From the NCBI RefSeq assembly GCF_029867415.1, contig NW_026705155.1, forward strand, positions 310,001-374,000: a stretch of 64,000 nucleotides of DNA, given 5' to 3'. Source of the stretch: Vicia villosa. Its lineage: Eukaryota; Streptophyta; Magnoliopsida; Fabales; Fabaceae. Shown here in pieces: positions 30,934 to 40,894 of this stretch (within the stretch, counting starts at the first letter, position 1; every line of letters begins with the position of its first letter). The translations under genes and the position numbers were made by a program. The notes under the pieces are model-generated. The model saw nothing but the letters and a program-made list of their open reading frames with translations, had not been told where the DNA came from and searched no databases.

Positions 30934-32553
30934 ATGTATCACCCAAACTTTTTCTATAACCCCCACTCCCAGTATTTCGAGGAATCACCTGGATCCTATA
31001 AATCCGATCTCGAAATACTATTGGAGAATTTCAATGCTGCGCCACCAATTCATTCTCACCCAAATTACCTCTGCAACTCCCAATCTCAACATTTCGAGGA
31101 ACCACAAGAAACTTACAATCCAAACCTCGAAACATTAATTGGGGATTACAATTCGACACTAGCTTATCCTCAACCGAATTCCCTCTATAATCACCAATCC
31201 CAACATTTTGAGAAACCACAAGAATTTTATTCCAACCAAACCTATCCTCAACCGAATTTCCTCTACGATCACCACAATCAATATTTTGAGGAGTCACCAG
31301 AATCCCATAAATCCGACCTCGAAATAATAATGGAAAATTTTAATGAAACATCTATGATGACAAGGTGCTTTGTGGAAACACAAAATGCGAAGCTAGCCTA
31401 CTTCGAGGAACCACAAGAATCTTATAATTCTAACCTCGAAGCATTAATAGAGGATTTCAATGCAACGCCAACTTATCATCAACCAAATTTCCTCTACGAT
31501 CACCACGCCCAACATTCTGAGGAGTCGCAAGATTATCATAAATCCAACCTCGAAATCATAATGGAGGAATTCATTGAAGCACAAACTCTCTCTAGGCTAG
31601 AATCTATTATGACGAAGCAGTTTGAGGAAACGAAAAATGCAACGCTAGCTCCCTTTGAAGAACCTCAAGAATCCCATAGTTTTAACTTTGAAACATCAAT
31701 GGAGGATTCCGACGAGACGCTAACTCACTCTAGATTAGAAGCCATGATGGAGCACTTTGTAGAGACACAAACCGTCCAAAACCAAGAGTTTATCAAACAA
31801 AGTCTTCAAAACAATGAAACCCTTAGGCAACTGACCACTATGGTTGAGTCCCTCGCGACTCACAACATGGCATTAGAAACTCAAATCTCCCAACTTGAAC
31901 CAAAGTCGCTAGGACACTTACTTGAGGAGTATATGGAAACAACCATTAGTGAAGAACAAATTGAATTTCCTGAGGAGAGTGATAATGAGATTGAGGAGAG
32001 TGATTATGAGATTGAGAAGAGTGATAATGTGGTTGAAGAGATTTCTAGTGAGAAAAGAGTGGAGATTGAGAAAAATCCACCAACACCATCTGAAAGGGAG
32101 GTTGTAGAAGAGATAGAGAAGAAAGCACCTATTGTTATTCCTCTTCTCTATACCCAACTGATTCCTTTCCCGCAAAGTTTTATGGAAGCTAAGGTAGACT
32201 CCAAATCCATAATGTATGTAAAGATATTGGAAAATATCCACACTAATGCACCCTTATTTGAAGTCTTGCATAAAAAGAGAAATTTAGACGACCATGAAAC
32301 TAAGGATATCGTTAGTGATAAGAGGGTAAGGTTAATCTTTGAGGTGGTGGATAATATCGCTAAGCCCGAACTTGAAAAACTGATACTTAGGATCGATCCA
32401 GAACCGCCACCACGATTTCAAAAGAATGAACCGCCCCACAGAAGAAAGAAAAGAAAAGGTGAGGGATATGTGAGATGGCTTGATAAGTGGCCATGGAAAA
32501 CGAGGTTTGCTAAAAGTTCAACCAAGGAGTCATTCTCGAGAGAACCACCTTGA
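30934..32553 (+). CDS. Gag-related ORF of the non-autonomous element, unit 1
   Basis: 539 codons from ATG 30934 (MYHPNFFYNPHSQYFEESPG). The frame stays open upstream through the PBS, but 30934 is the first ATG. Residues 1-290 are imperfect 30-35-residue repeats built around (S/P)QPNFLYDHH and FEEPQES...NLE.LIEDFN. A coiled-coil-like stretch (LETQISQLEP, near 340-350) and acidic SDNEIEE repeats (near 380-400) follow. The C-terminal third has a block around LIPFPQSFMEAKVDSKSIMY that resembles the Gag/protease linker of the Athila element at 17965-19818. The C-terminus is basic (RRKKRKGEG). No zinc knuckle, protease or polymerase is seen. Probably a structural or RNA-binding Gag derivative acting with proteins supplied in trans. 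The function is inferred. Confidence 0.65.
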   Translation: MYHPNFFYNPHSQYFEESPGSYKSDLEILLENFNAAPPIHSHPNYLCNSQSQHFEEPQETYNPNLETLIGDYNSTLAYPQPNSLYNHQSQHFEKPQEFYSNQTYPQPNFLYDHHNQYFEESPESHKSDLEIIMENFNETSMMTRCFVETQNAKLAYFEEPQESYNSNLEALIEDFNATPTYHQPNFLYDHHAQHSEESQDYHKSNLEIIMEEFIEAQTLSRLESIMTKQFEETKNATLAPFEEPQESHSFNFETSMEDSDETLTHSRLEAMMEHFVETQTVQNQEFIKQSLQNNETLRQLTTMVESLATHNMALETQISQLEPKSLGHLLEEYMETTISEEQIEFPEESDNEIEESDYEIEKSDNVVEEISSEKRVEIEKNPPTPSEREVVEEIEKKAPIVIPLLYTQLIPFPQSFMEAKVDSKSIMYVKILENIHTNAPLFEVLHKKRNLDDHETKDIVSDKRVRLIFEVVDNIAKPELEKLILRIDPEPPPRFQKNEPPHRRKKRKGEGYVRWLDKWPWKTRFAKSSTKESFSREPP

Positions 32554-32570
32554 GTGCTTGCACTCTTAAA

Positions 32571-32621
32571 CCGTCGAGCTATCGACGTTAAACAAAGCGC
32601 TGCGTGGGAGGCAACCCACGA
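32571..32621 (+). promoter_or_regulatory. Conserved post-ORF block with TGGGAGGCAACCCA hairpin, unit 1
   Basis: CCGTCGAGCTATCGACGTTA, then AACAAAGCGCTGCGTGGGAG and GCAACCCACGAG. GTCGA-GCTA-TCGAC and CGTGGG-AGGCAA-CCCACG are two perfect stems. It matches the Athila block at complement 15153-15205. Copies are at 37552-37602 and 42532-42582. Confidence 0.65.
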
Positions 32622-33450
32622 GTTTTCAGTTTAATGTTTTCCTTTTATCGTTTGAACTTGCAGATAATAAATATATGGATCACTTGTCACGTCTCGGCCA
32701 TATCTAGGCGAAAAATCTATAGACGATCATCTCAAAGATGAATGGGTCTCCACGCACATTCCTACGAGTGTTGCTGCTGGTGGTGACACTGTTGATGAGC
32801 ATGATAAGAGAAGATATTTCCTCTGGACGCGGAGTAGATTTGGTTGTGATAGCCCTCCGGTAGCATCCATATAGGTTCTGTCTTTTCTTCTCCACCTTGG
32901 ATCGAAACATTGAGGACAATGTTTGGTTTAAGTGTGGGGGAGAAGCTTTACCGCTTTCATTTATTGCTTTATTTATTGTCTTCTAGTTGTGTTGTCGAGT
33001 CTTTATACGTGATTTTTAGTTGCTATTGAATTTCCCCGAAATTTTAAAAATTTTAACCTCTAACAAAAATTTGAATTTTGACGCATGGCATACACACTCT
33101 GAAAGTATAGAGGGTGTCACACTTTAGGCATTGTTAGAAAGACTTGGAGATGTTTCAACAACATCGATATCGTCCCGACACCCTAAACCCCCTCATTATG
33201 TGATATCAATTTGGATGCCCATTATGTCGAGACCTTAGGCTCAAGTTTTCAAAGTAGCTCTTAAGTAGTTTATATTAGCAGTCGGCACCATCTTAAGCAC
33301 AAACTACGTAGGGAGTCGATGAATATAAGTGAATGATCCTGTTTTTAAAAGATTTAATTGAAGAATAACCTTCTAAGTTAGGTGACCCTCACCCGGTCAT
33401 TTAGCCTAATGGTTGTTAAGCCAATAAGGATTTAATAATTAGCACCCACT

Positions 33451-33557
33451 GTTGGTTGGCCTAGAGGTCACTGGTACGGGGCTTGGTAGGGTGGACTACG
33501 GTCCGATCCCCCGCAACCGCAGTTGGGAAAGATGGGGCTTCACCATTTAAAAAACCA
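33451..33557 (+). repeat. SINE-like segment with tRNA-type A and B boxes, unit 1
   Basis: TGGCCTAGAGG (33457-33467) resembles a pol III A box. GGTCCGATCCC (33500-33510) resembles a B box, 33 nt downstream of it. The segment is GC-richer than its surroundings and ends in an A-rich stretch. I found no clear target duplication. Copies are at 38432-38538 and 43412-43518, so it predates the amplification. Confidence 0.4.
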
Positions 33558-33888
33558 GAACCCCGTGCTAAAGAAAAGAAAAGGATCATAGTCGCTAACC
33601 GATTTCCCTACTATGTGTGTGTACGGATAACGGGCTTAATGTGATTGCGCTCGAATGAAAAGAGTGAAAGGAAAAACGAGAGATATAGGTTGAGCTATAA
33701 TGGCATAATTCGAATTGGTTTGTATAAGGAGAGAGTTTTTGAACATTGTGTCGTTACGGTATCCTTGGTGTTGATATCTATTACCTGTCGATGTAACATT
33801 TGCCTAACACAAATATGATTTGGAGTCGTGGCATGCCCCTGTTTCGAATCGAGCTTAAATATTTCTTTTTACCGTGTTGGTTGATTGC

Positions 33889-33923
33889 TTGAGGACAAGC
33901 AATGGTTTAAGTGTGGGGATATT
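33889..33923 (+). promoter_or_regulatory. Polypurine tract before LTR2
   Basis: TTGAGGACAAGCAATGGTTT followed by AAGTGTGGGGATATT abuts TGATAAC of LTR2. A near-copy (TTTAAGTGTGGGGGAG after GAGGACAATG) lies 1 kb upstream at 32911-32942. Equivalent PPTs precede LTR3 (ending 38904) and LTR4 (ending 43884). Confidence 0.8.
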
Positions 33924-35816
33924 TGATAACACGAAAATGTATCGTTTATTTGGCTCGATTTATATCAATTATTTCCTTATTTTATTTTAATCATGTTATT
34001 TTATTGTGATATTATGCGGGTATTTGCGATGTTTCAGGTTTTACGCTCATTTTGAGACTATTTGTGAAAAGGAAAGAAATGGAGCTAAAATCACTACTAT
34101 TTGTGCCTAAAAGATGGAAAAGGGGTGCTGAAGCAAGAAAGGGGTGCAAAGAAGGCCCAATTGTGCCAACTAAAAGCCAAATCCACGAAAACAGAGGGAG
34201 ATGCCCATCTCTAAATGGAGACCCCCGTCTCCAAATGGAGACCCCCGTCTCCAAACTGAGACCCCCGTCTCCAAAGTTGGAGACCCCCGTCTCCGAAGGC
34301 CCAAAGCCCAACATAAGTGGCCACGTCACAAATGGAGACGCCCGTCTCCACCTCTCCACTATTTTCTCCACTTCTTTCTCACACAAGTGGCCACGTTCAA
34401 CAAATGGAGACGCCCGTCTCCATCTCTCCACTATTTTCTCCACTCCTTTCTCACGCAAGGCGCACGTCTCCAACTCTTTCCAAGTCAAAATCGTTCCTAA
34501 ATTATCGGGGAAGAAAGAGGAACACGTGAAGAAGCAGTTACCACATTTCTCATTATAAATAGAGGCTTCTACAAAGTGAAAAAGGGTTGGACCATGCTTA
34601 GTCCCAGCCACTGTTTTTAGTTCAGTATTATTTTCCTTTCATTCCAGCAATTTTAATTCCAGCTTTTATTTCTACTTTCGTTCATATTTTCTCACAAAAA
34701 TTTCTACATCGGAAATTGTTGTGAATCTTTAACTGATCTAACCTTAAGTTAGATTTGGTTTTTATTTTCCTTGCCTTTAATTTTACGCCCAATAATATTT
34801 GAAGAACAATCTAGCCAACCTGTGGCGGAGGTTCGAGTACTGCAAGATTCATATTTATATTATTCAGGTTTATTATTTACCGCCTTTATTTATTTATATT
34901 TATTGCATGATATATTATATGCCAATTAATATGCCTAATATTATGAACCGAATTTATTTATGCATGTTTAACCGTATTAATATGTCTGGCTAATTTATTT
35001 AGATGTCGGTATGTAAAGTACTCTAACCAAAGGGATCCGAAATAAATTGGCTTAATTATGTTTTATTAAATATCACTTGTTTTTGGTTTGTATGTCTAAT
35101 TTTATTAGTAAGTCTTAAAACCAATAGAGCGAAAGTTTGAGGTTTTAAGACGGTCAAAGGTTAAAATCAATAGAGCGAAAGTTTGAGATCTTTAACTGGA
35201 TAGTAGACATAGGACATTAGTTTTAAGGATGGCGAAAGCGTATTAAAACTAATTAGAACTTATTTATTTTCAAAAAGTGTTTTTAAACCCGCACGGGATG
35301 GCGAAAGCGTACGTTAGGGATATTAGCATGTTCCGAGTCAACAGAGCGAGAGTTTGAGATTAGGAGATTTAAGTAGATAACGACTTCATAAAACAAGCAT
35401 TTTATTAACTACGTTGTTTCCAAAAAGCGTTTCTAAATCTGGTGGGATGGCGAGAGCGTACATTATGAGTTAGGATCGTAGTCTGAATCAATAGAGCGAG
35501 AGTTTGAGAGGAGGACTTTTAAATAACATAGTTAGTAAAGATCTTTGATTTAATTAGAATCTGGCCAATGGAACTTCGGATCACCTTAGTTAGATGAACT
35601 ACATACCGATATCCGCGCATTTATATTTTATTTAGATTTAGGATTTTAGTTTCCCCCTAAACAAAACCAATTATCATTAGCCTTAGCTTTACATAGTAAC
35701 TTTAGATAACGGTAGATCGATTTATAGTCCCTGTGGATTCGATATCTTTTAAAACTACATGACACGACTGTGCACTTGCAGTTATCCCGACTAATAGACA
35801 CGCAAAGTCGCGATCA
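33924..35816 (+). mobile_element. Concatemer LTR2 (1893 bp, shared between units 1 and 2)
   Basis: It serves as the 3' LTR of unit 1 and the 5' LTR of unit 2. It begins after a PPT and ends before a PBS, with no flanking duplication, so it is internal to the array. All palindromes are present. Confidence 0.93.
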
Positions 35817-35822
35817 AGTTTT

Positions 35823-35840
35823 TGGCGCCGTTGCCGGGGA
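35823..35840 (+). promoter_or_regulatory. PBS of concatemer unit 2
   Basis: TGGCGCCGTTGCCGGGGA, identical to unit 1. Confidence 0.85.
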
Positions 35841-35914
35841 CTATTCAAGTCGATATCGTAACTCGCTGTTACACCGTAGAGACTAAGGCATTTTTTTTCT
35901 TTTCATTTACTACT

Positions 35915-37534
35915 ATGTATCACCCAAACTTTTTCTATAACCCCCACTCCCAGTATTTCGAGGAATCACCTGGATCCTATAAATCCGATCTCGAAATACT
36001 ATTGGAGAATTTCAATGCTGCGCCACCAATTCATTCTCACCCAAATTACCTCTGCAACTCCCAATCTCAACATTTCGAGGAACCACAAGAAACTTACAAT
36101 CCAAACCTCGAAACATTAATTGGGGATTACAATTCGACACTAGCTTATCCTCAACCGAATTCCCTCTATAATCACCAATCCCAACATTTTGAGAAACCAC
36201 AAGAATTTTATTCCAACCAAACCTATCCTCAACCGAATTTCCTCTACGATCACCACAATCAATATTTTGAGGAGTCACCAGAATCCCATAAATCCGACCT
36301 CGAAATAATAATGGAAAATTTTAATGAAACATCTATGATGACAAGGTGCTTTGTGGAAACACAAAATGCGAAGCTAGCCTACTTCGAGGAACCACAAGAA
36401 TCTTATAATTCTAACCTCGAAGCATTAATAGAGGATTTCAATGCAACGCCAACTTATCATCAACCAAATTTCCTCTACGATCACCACGCCCAACATTCTG
36501 AGGAGTCGCAAGATTATCATAAATCCAACCTCGAAATCATAATGGAGGAATTCATTGAAGCACAAACTCTCTCTAGGCTAGAATCTATTATGACGAAGCA
36601 GTTCGAGGAAACGAAAAATGCAACGCTAGCTCCCTTTGAAGAACCTCAAGAATCCCATAGTTTTAACTTTGAAACATCAATGGAGGATTCCGACGAGACG
36701 CTAACTCACTCTAGATTAGAAGCCATGATGGAGCACTTTGTAGAGACACAAACCGTCCAAAACCAAGAGTTTATCAAACAAAGTCTTCAAAACAATGAAA
36801 CCCTTAGGCAACTGACCACTATGGTTGAGTCCCTCGCGACTCACAACATGGCATTAGAAACTCAAATCTCCCAACTTGAACCAAAGTCGCTAGGACACTT
36901 ACTTGAGGAGTATATGGAAACAACCATTAGTGAAGAACAAATTGAATTTCCTGAGGAGAGTGATAATGAGATTGAGGAGAGTGATTATGAGATTGAGAAG
37001 AGTGATAATGTGGTTGAAGAGATTTCTAGTGAGAAAAGAGTGGAGATTGAGAAAAATCCACCAACACCATCTGAAAGGGAGGTTGTAGAAGAGATAGAGA
37101 AGAAAGCACCTATTGTTATTCCTCTTCTCTATACCCAACTGATTCCTTTCCCGCAAAGTTTTATGGAAGCTAAGGTAGACTCCAAATCCATAATGTATGT
37201 AAAGATATTGGAAAATATCCACACTAATGCACCCTTATTTGAAGTCTTGCATAAAAAGAGAAATTTAGACGACCATGAAACTAAGGATATCGTTAGTGAT
37301 AAGAGGGTAAGGTTAATCTTTGAGGTGGTGGATAATATCGCTAAGCCCGAACTTGAAAAACTGATACTTAGGATCGATCCAGAACCGCCACCACGATTTC
37401 AAAAGAATGAACCACCCCACAGAAGAAAGAAAAGAAAAGGTGAGGGATATGTGAGATGGCTTGATAAGTGGCCATGGAAAACGAGGTTTGCTAAAAGTTC
37501 AACCAAGGAGTCATTCTCGAGAGAACCACCTTGA
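35915..37534 (+). CDS. Gag-related ORF of the non-autonomous element, unit 2
   Basis: Encodes the same 539-residue protein as unit 1. The nucleotide differences I noticed are silent, for example TTTGAG to TTCGAG at about 36602 and CCGCCC to CCACCC near 37412. All features described for unit 1 apply. Confidence 0.65.
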   Translation: MYHPNFFYNPHSQYFEESPGSYKSDLEILLENFNAAPPIHSHPNYLCNSQSQHFEEPQETYNPNLETLIGDYNSTLAYPQPNSLYNHQSQHFEKPQEFYSNQTYPQPNFLYDHHNQYFEESPESHKSDLEIIMENFNETSMMTRCFVETQNAKLAYFEEPQESYNSNLEALIEDFNATPTYHQPNFLYDHHAQHSEESQDYHKSNLEIIMEEFIEAQTLSRLESIMTKQFEETKNATLAPFEEPQESHSFNFETSMEDSDETLTHSRLEAMMEHFVETQTVQNQEFIKQSLQNNETLRQLTTMVESLATHNMALETQISQLEPKSLGHLLEEYMETTISEEQIEFPEESDNEIEESDYEIEKSDNVVEEISSEKRVEIEKNPPTPSEREVVEEIEKKAPIVIPLLYTQLIPFPQSFMEAKVDSKSIMYVKILENIHTNAPLFEVLHKKRNLDDHETKDIVSDKRVRLIFEVVDNIAKPELEKLILRIDPEPPPRFQKNEPPHRRKKRKGEGYVRWLDKWPWKTRFAKSSTKESFSREPP

Positions 37535-38904
37535 GTGCTTGCACTCTTAAACCGTCGAGCTATCGACGTTAAACAAAGCGCTGCGTGGGAGGCAACCCAC
37601 GAGTTTTCAGTTTAATGTTTTCCTTTTATCGTTTGAACTTGCAGATAATAAATATATGGATCACTTGTCACGTCTCGGCCATATCTAGGCGAAAAATCTA
37701 TAGACGATCATCTCAAAGATGAATGGGTCTCCACGCACATTCCTACGAGTGTTGCTGCTGGTGGTGACACCGTTGATGAGCATGATAAGAGAAGATATTT
37801 CCTCTGGACGCGGAGTAGATTTGGTTGTGATAGCCCTCCGGTAGCATCCATATAGGTTCTGTCTTTTCTTCTCCACCTTGGATCGAAACATTGAGGACAA
37901 TGTTTGGTTTAAGTGTGGGGGAGAAGCTTTACCGCTTTCATTTATTGCTTTATTTATTGTCTTCTAGTTGTGTTGTCGAGTCTTTATACGTGATTTTTAG
38001 TTGCTATTGAATTTCCCCGAAATTTTAAAAAATTTAACCTCTAACAAAAATTTGAATTTTGACGCATGGCATACACACTCTGAAAGTATAGAGGGTGTCA
38101 CACTTTAGGCATTGTTAGAAAGACTTGGAGATGTTTCAACAACATCGATATCGTCCCGACACCCTAAACCCCCTCATTATGTGATATCAATTTGGATGCC
38201 CATTATGTCGAGACCTTAGGCTCAAGTTTTCAAAGTAGCTCTTAAGTAGTTTATATTAGCAGTCGGCACCATCTTAAGCACAAACTACGTAGGGAGTCGA
38301 TGAATATAAGTGAATGATCCTGTTTTTAAAAGATTTAATTGAAGAATAACCTTCTAAGTTAGGTGACCCTCACCCGGTCATTTAGCCTAATGGTTGTTAA
38401 GCCAATAAGGATTTAATAACTAGCACCCACTGTTGGTTGGCCTAGAGGTCACTGGTACGGGGCTTGGTAGGGTGGACTACGGTCCGATCCCCCGCAACCG
38501 CAGTTGGGAAAGATGGGGCTTCACCATTTAAAAAACCAGAACCCCGTGCTAAAGAAAAGAAAAGGATCATAGTCGCTAACCGATTTCCCTACTATGTGTG
38601 TGTACGGATAACGGGCTTAATGTGATTGCGCTCGAATGAAAAGAGTGAAAGGAAAAACGAGAGATATAGGTTGAGCTATAATGGCATAATTCGAATTGGT
38701 TTGTATAAGGAGAGAGTTTTTGAACATTGTGTCGTTACGGTATCCTTGGTGTTGATATCTATTACCTGTCGATGTAACATTTGCCTAACACAAATATGAT
38801 TTGGAGTCGTGGCATGCCCCTGTTTCGAATCGAGCTTAAATATTTCTTTTTACCGTGTTGGTTGATTGCTTGAGGACAAGCAATGGTTTAAGTGTGGGGA
38901 TATT

Positions 38905-40795
38905 TGATAACACGAAAATGTATCGTTTATTTGGCTCGATTTATATCAATTATTTCCTTATTTTATTTTAATCATGTTATTTTATTGTGATATTATGCGG
39001 GTATTTGCGATGTTTCAGGTTTTACGCTCATTTTGAGACTATTTGTGAAAAGGAAAGAAATGGAGCTAAAATCACTACTATTTGTGCCTAAAAGATGGAA
39101 AAGGGGTGCTGAAGCAAGAAAGGGGTGCAAAGAAGGCCCAATTGTGCCAACTAAAAGCCAAATCCACGAAAACAGAGGGAGATGCCCATCTCTAAATGGA
39201 GACCCCCGTCTCCAAATGGAGACCCCCGTCTCCAAACTGAGACCCCCGTCTCCAAAGTTGGAGACCCCCGTCTCCGAAGGCCCAAAGCCCAACATAAGTG
39301 GCCACGTCACAAATGGAGACGCCCGTCTCCACCTCTCCACTATTTTCTCCACTTCTTTCTCACACAAGTGGCCACGTTCAACAAATGGAGACGCCCGTCT
39401 CCATCTCTCCACTATTTTCTCCACTCCTTTCTCACGCAAGGCGCACGTCTCCAACTCTTTCCAAGTCAAAATCGTTCCTAAATTATCGGGGAAGAAAGAG
39501 GAACACGTGAAGAAGCAGTTACCACATTTCTCATTATAAATAGAGGCTTCTACAAAGTGAAAAAGGGTTGGACCATGCTTAGTCCCAGCCACTGTTTTTA
39601 GTTCAGTATTATTTTCCTTTCATTCCAGCAATTTTAATTCCAGCTTTTATTTCTACTTTCGTTCATATTTTTACAAAAATTTCTACATCGGAAATTGTTG
39701 TGAATCTTTAACTGATCTAACCTTAAGTTAGATTTGGTTTTTATTTTCCTTGCCTTTAATTTTACGCCCAATAATATTTGAAGAACAATCTAGCCAACCT
39801 ATGGCGGAGGTTCGAGTACTGCAAGATTCATATTTATATTATTCAGGTTTATTATTTACCGCCTTTATTTATTTATATTTATTGCATGATATATTATATG
39901 CCAATTAATATGCCTAATATTATGAACCGAATTTATTTATGCATGTTTAACCGTATTAATATGTCTGGCTAATTTATTTAGATGTCGGTATGTAAAGTAC
40001 TCTAACCAAAGGGATCCGAAATAAATTGGCTTAATTATGTTTTATTAAATATCACTTGTTTTTGGTTTGTATGTCTAATTTTATTAGTAAGTCTTAAAAC
40101 CAATAGAGCGAAAGTTTGAGGTTTTAAGACGGTCAAAGGTTAAAATCAATAGAGCGAAAGTTTGAGATCTTTAACTGGATAGTAGACATAGGACATTAGT
40201 TTTAAGGATGGCGAAAGCGTATTAAAACTAATTAGAACTTATTTATTTTCAAAAAGTGTTTTTAAACCCGCACGGGATGGCGAAAGCGTACGTTAGGGAT
40301 ATTAGCATGTTCCGAGTCAACAGAGCGAGAGTTTGAGATTAGGAGATTTAAGTAGATAACGACTTCATAAAACAAGCATTTTATTAACTACGTTGTTTCC
40401 AAAAAGCGTTTCTAAATCTGGTGGGATGGCGAGAGCGTACATTATGAGTTAGGATCGTAGTCTGAATCAATAGAGCGAGAGTTTGAGAGGAGGACTTTTA
40501 AATAACATAGTTAGTAAAGATCTTTGATTTAATTAGAATCTGGCCAATGGAACTTCGGATCACCTTAGTTAGATGAACTACATACCGATATCCGCGCATT
40601 TATATTTTATTTAGATTTAGGATTTTAGTTTCCCCCTAAACAAAACCAATTATCATTAGCCTTAGCTTTACATAGTAACTTTAGATAACGGTAGATCGAT
40701 TTATAGTCCCTGTGGATTCGATATCTTTTAAAACTACATGACACGACTGTGCACTTGCAGTTATCCCGACTAATAGACACGCAAAGTCGCGATCA
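38905..40795 (+). mobile_element. Concatemer LTR3 (1891 bp)
   Basis: Shared between units 2 and 3. It has a 2 bp deletion near 39669 (ATTTTTACAAAA versus ATTTTCTCACAAAA) and a private G-to-A change (CCTATGGCG near 39801). The promoter is intact. Confidence 0.93.
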
Positions 40796-40801
40796 AGTTT
40801 T

Positions 40802-40819
40802 TGGCGCCGTTGCCGGGGA
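40802..40819 (+). promoter_or_regulatory. PBS of concatemer unit 3
   Basis: TGGCGCCGTTGCCGGGGA, identical to units 1 and 2. Confidence 0.85.
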
Positions 40820-40894
40820 CTATTCAAGTCGATATCGTAACTCGCTGTTACACCGTAGAGACTAAGGCATTTTTTTTTCTTTTCATTTACTACT

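Larger units (their letters stand above)
32554..33923 (+). other. 3' non-coding region of concatemer unit 1
   Basis: No gene. It holds, in order, the conserved hairpin block (32571-32621), a first PPT-like motif (32911-32942), a SINE-like segment (33451-33557) and the PPT (33889-33923). Regions 37535-38904 and 42515-43884 are equivalent. Confidence 0.7.

Noticed and set aside
31031..31297. Minus-strand frames inside the concatemer ORF (also 31918-32241)
   Set aside because: Shadows of the plus-strand repeat-containing ORF.
33451..33557. Functional tRNA gene
   Set aside because: A and B box-like motifs only; no cloverleaf with matching acceptor arms could be drawn.
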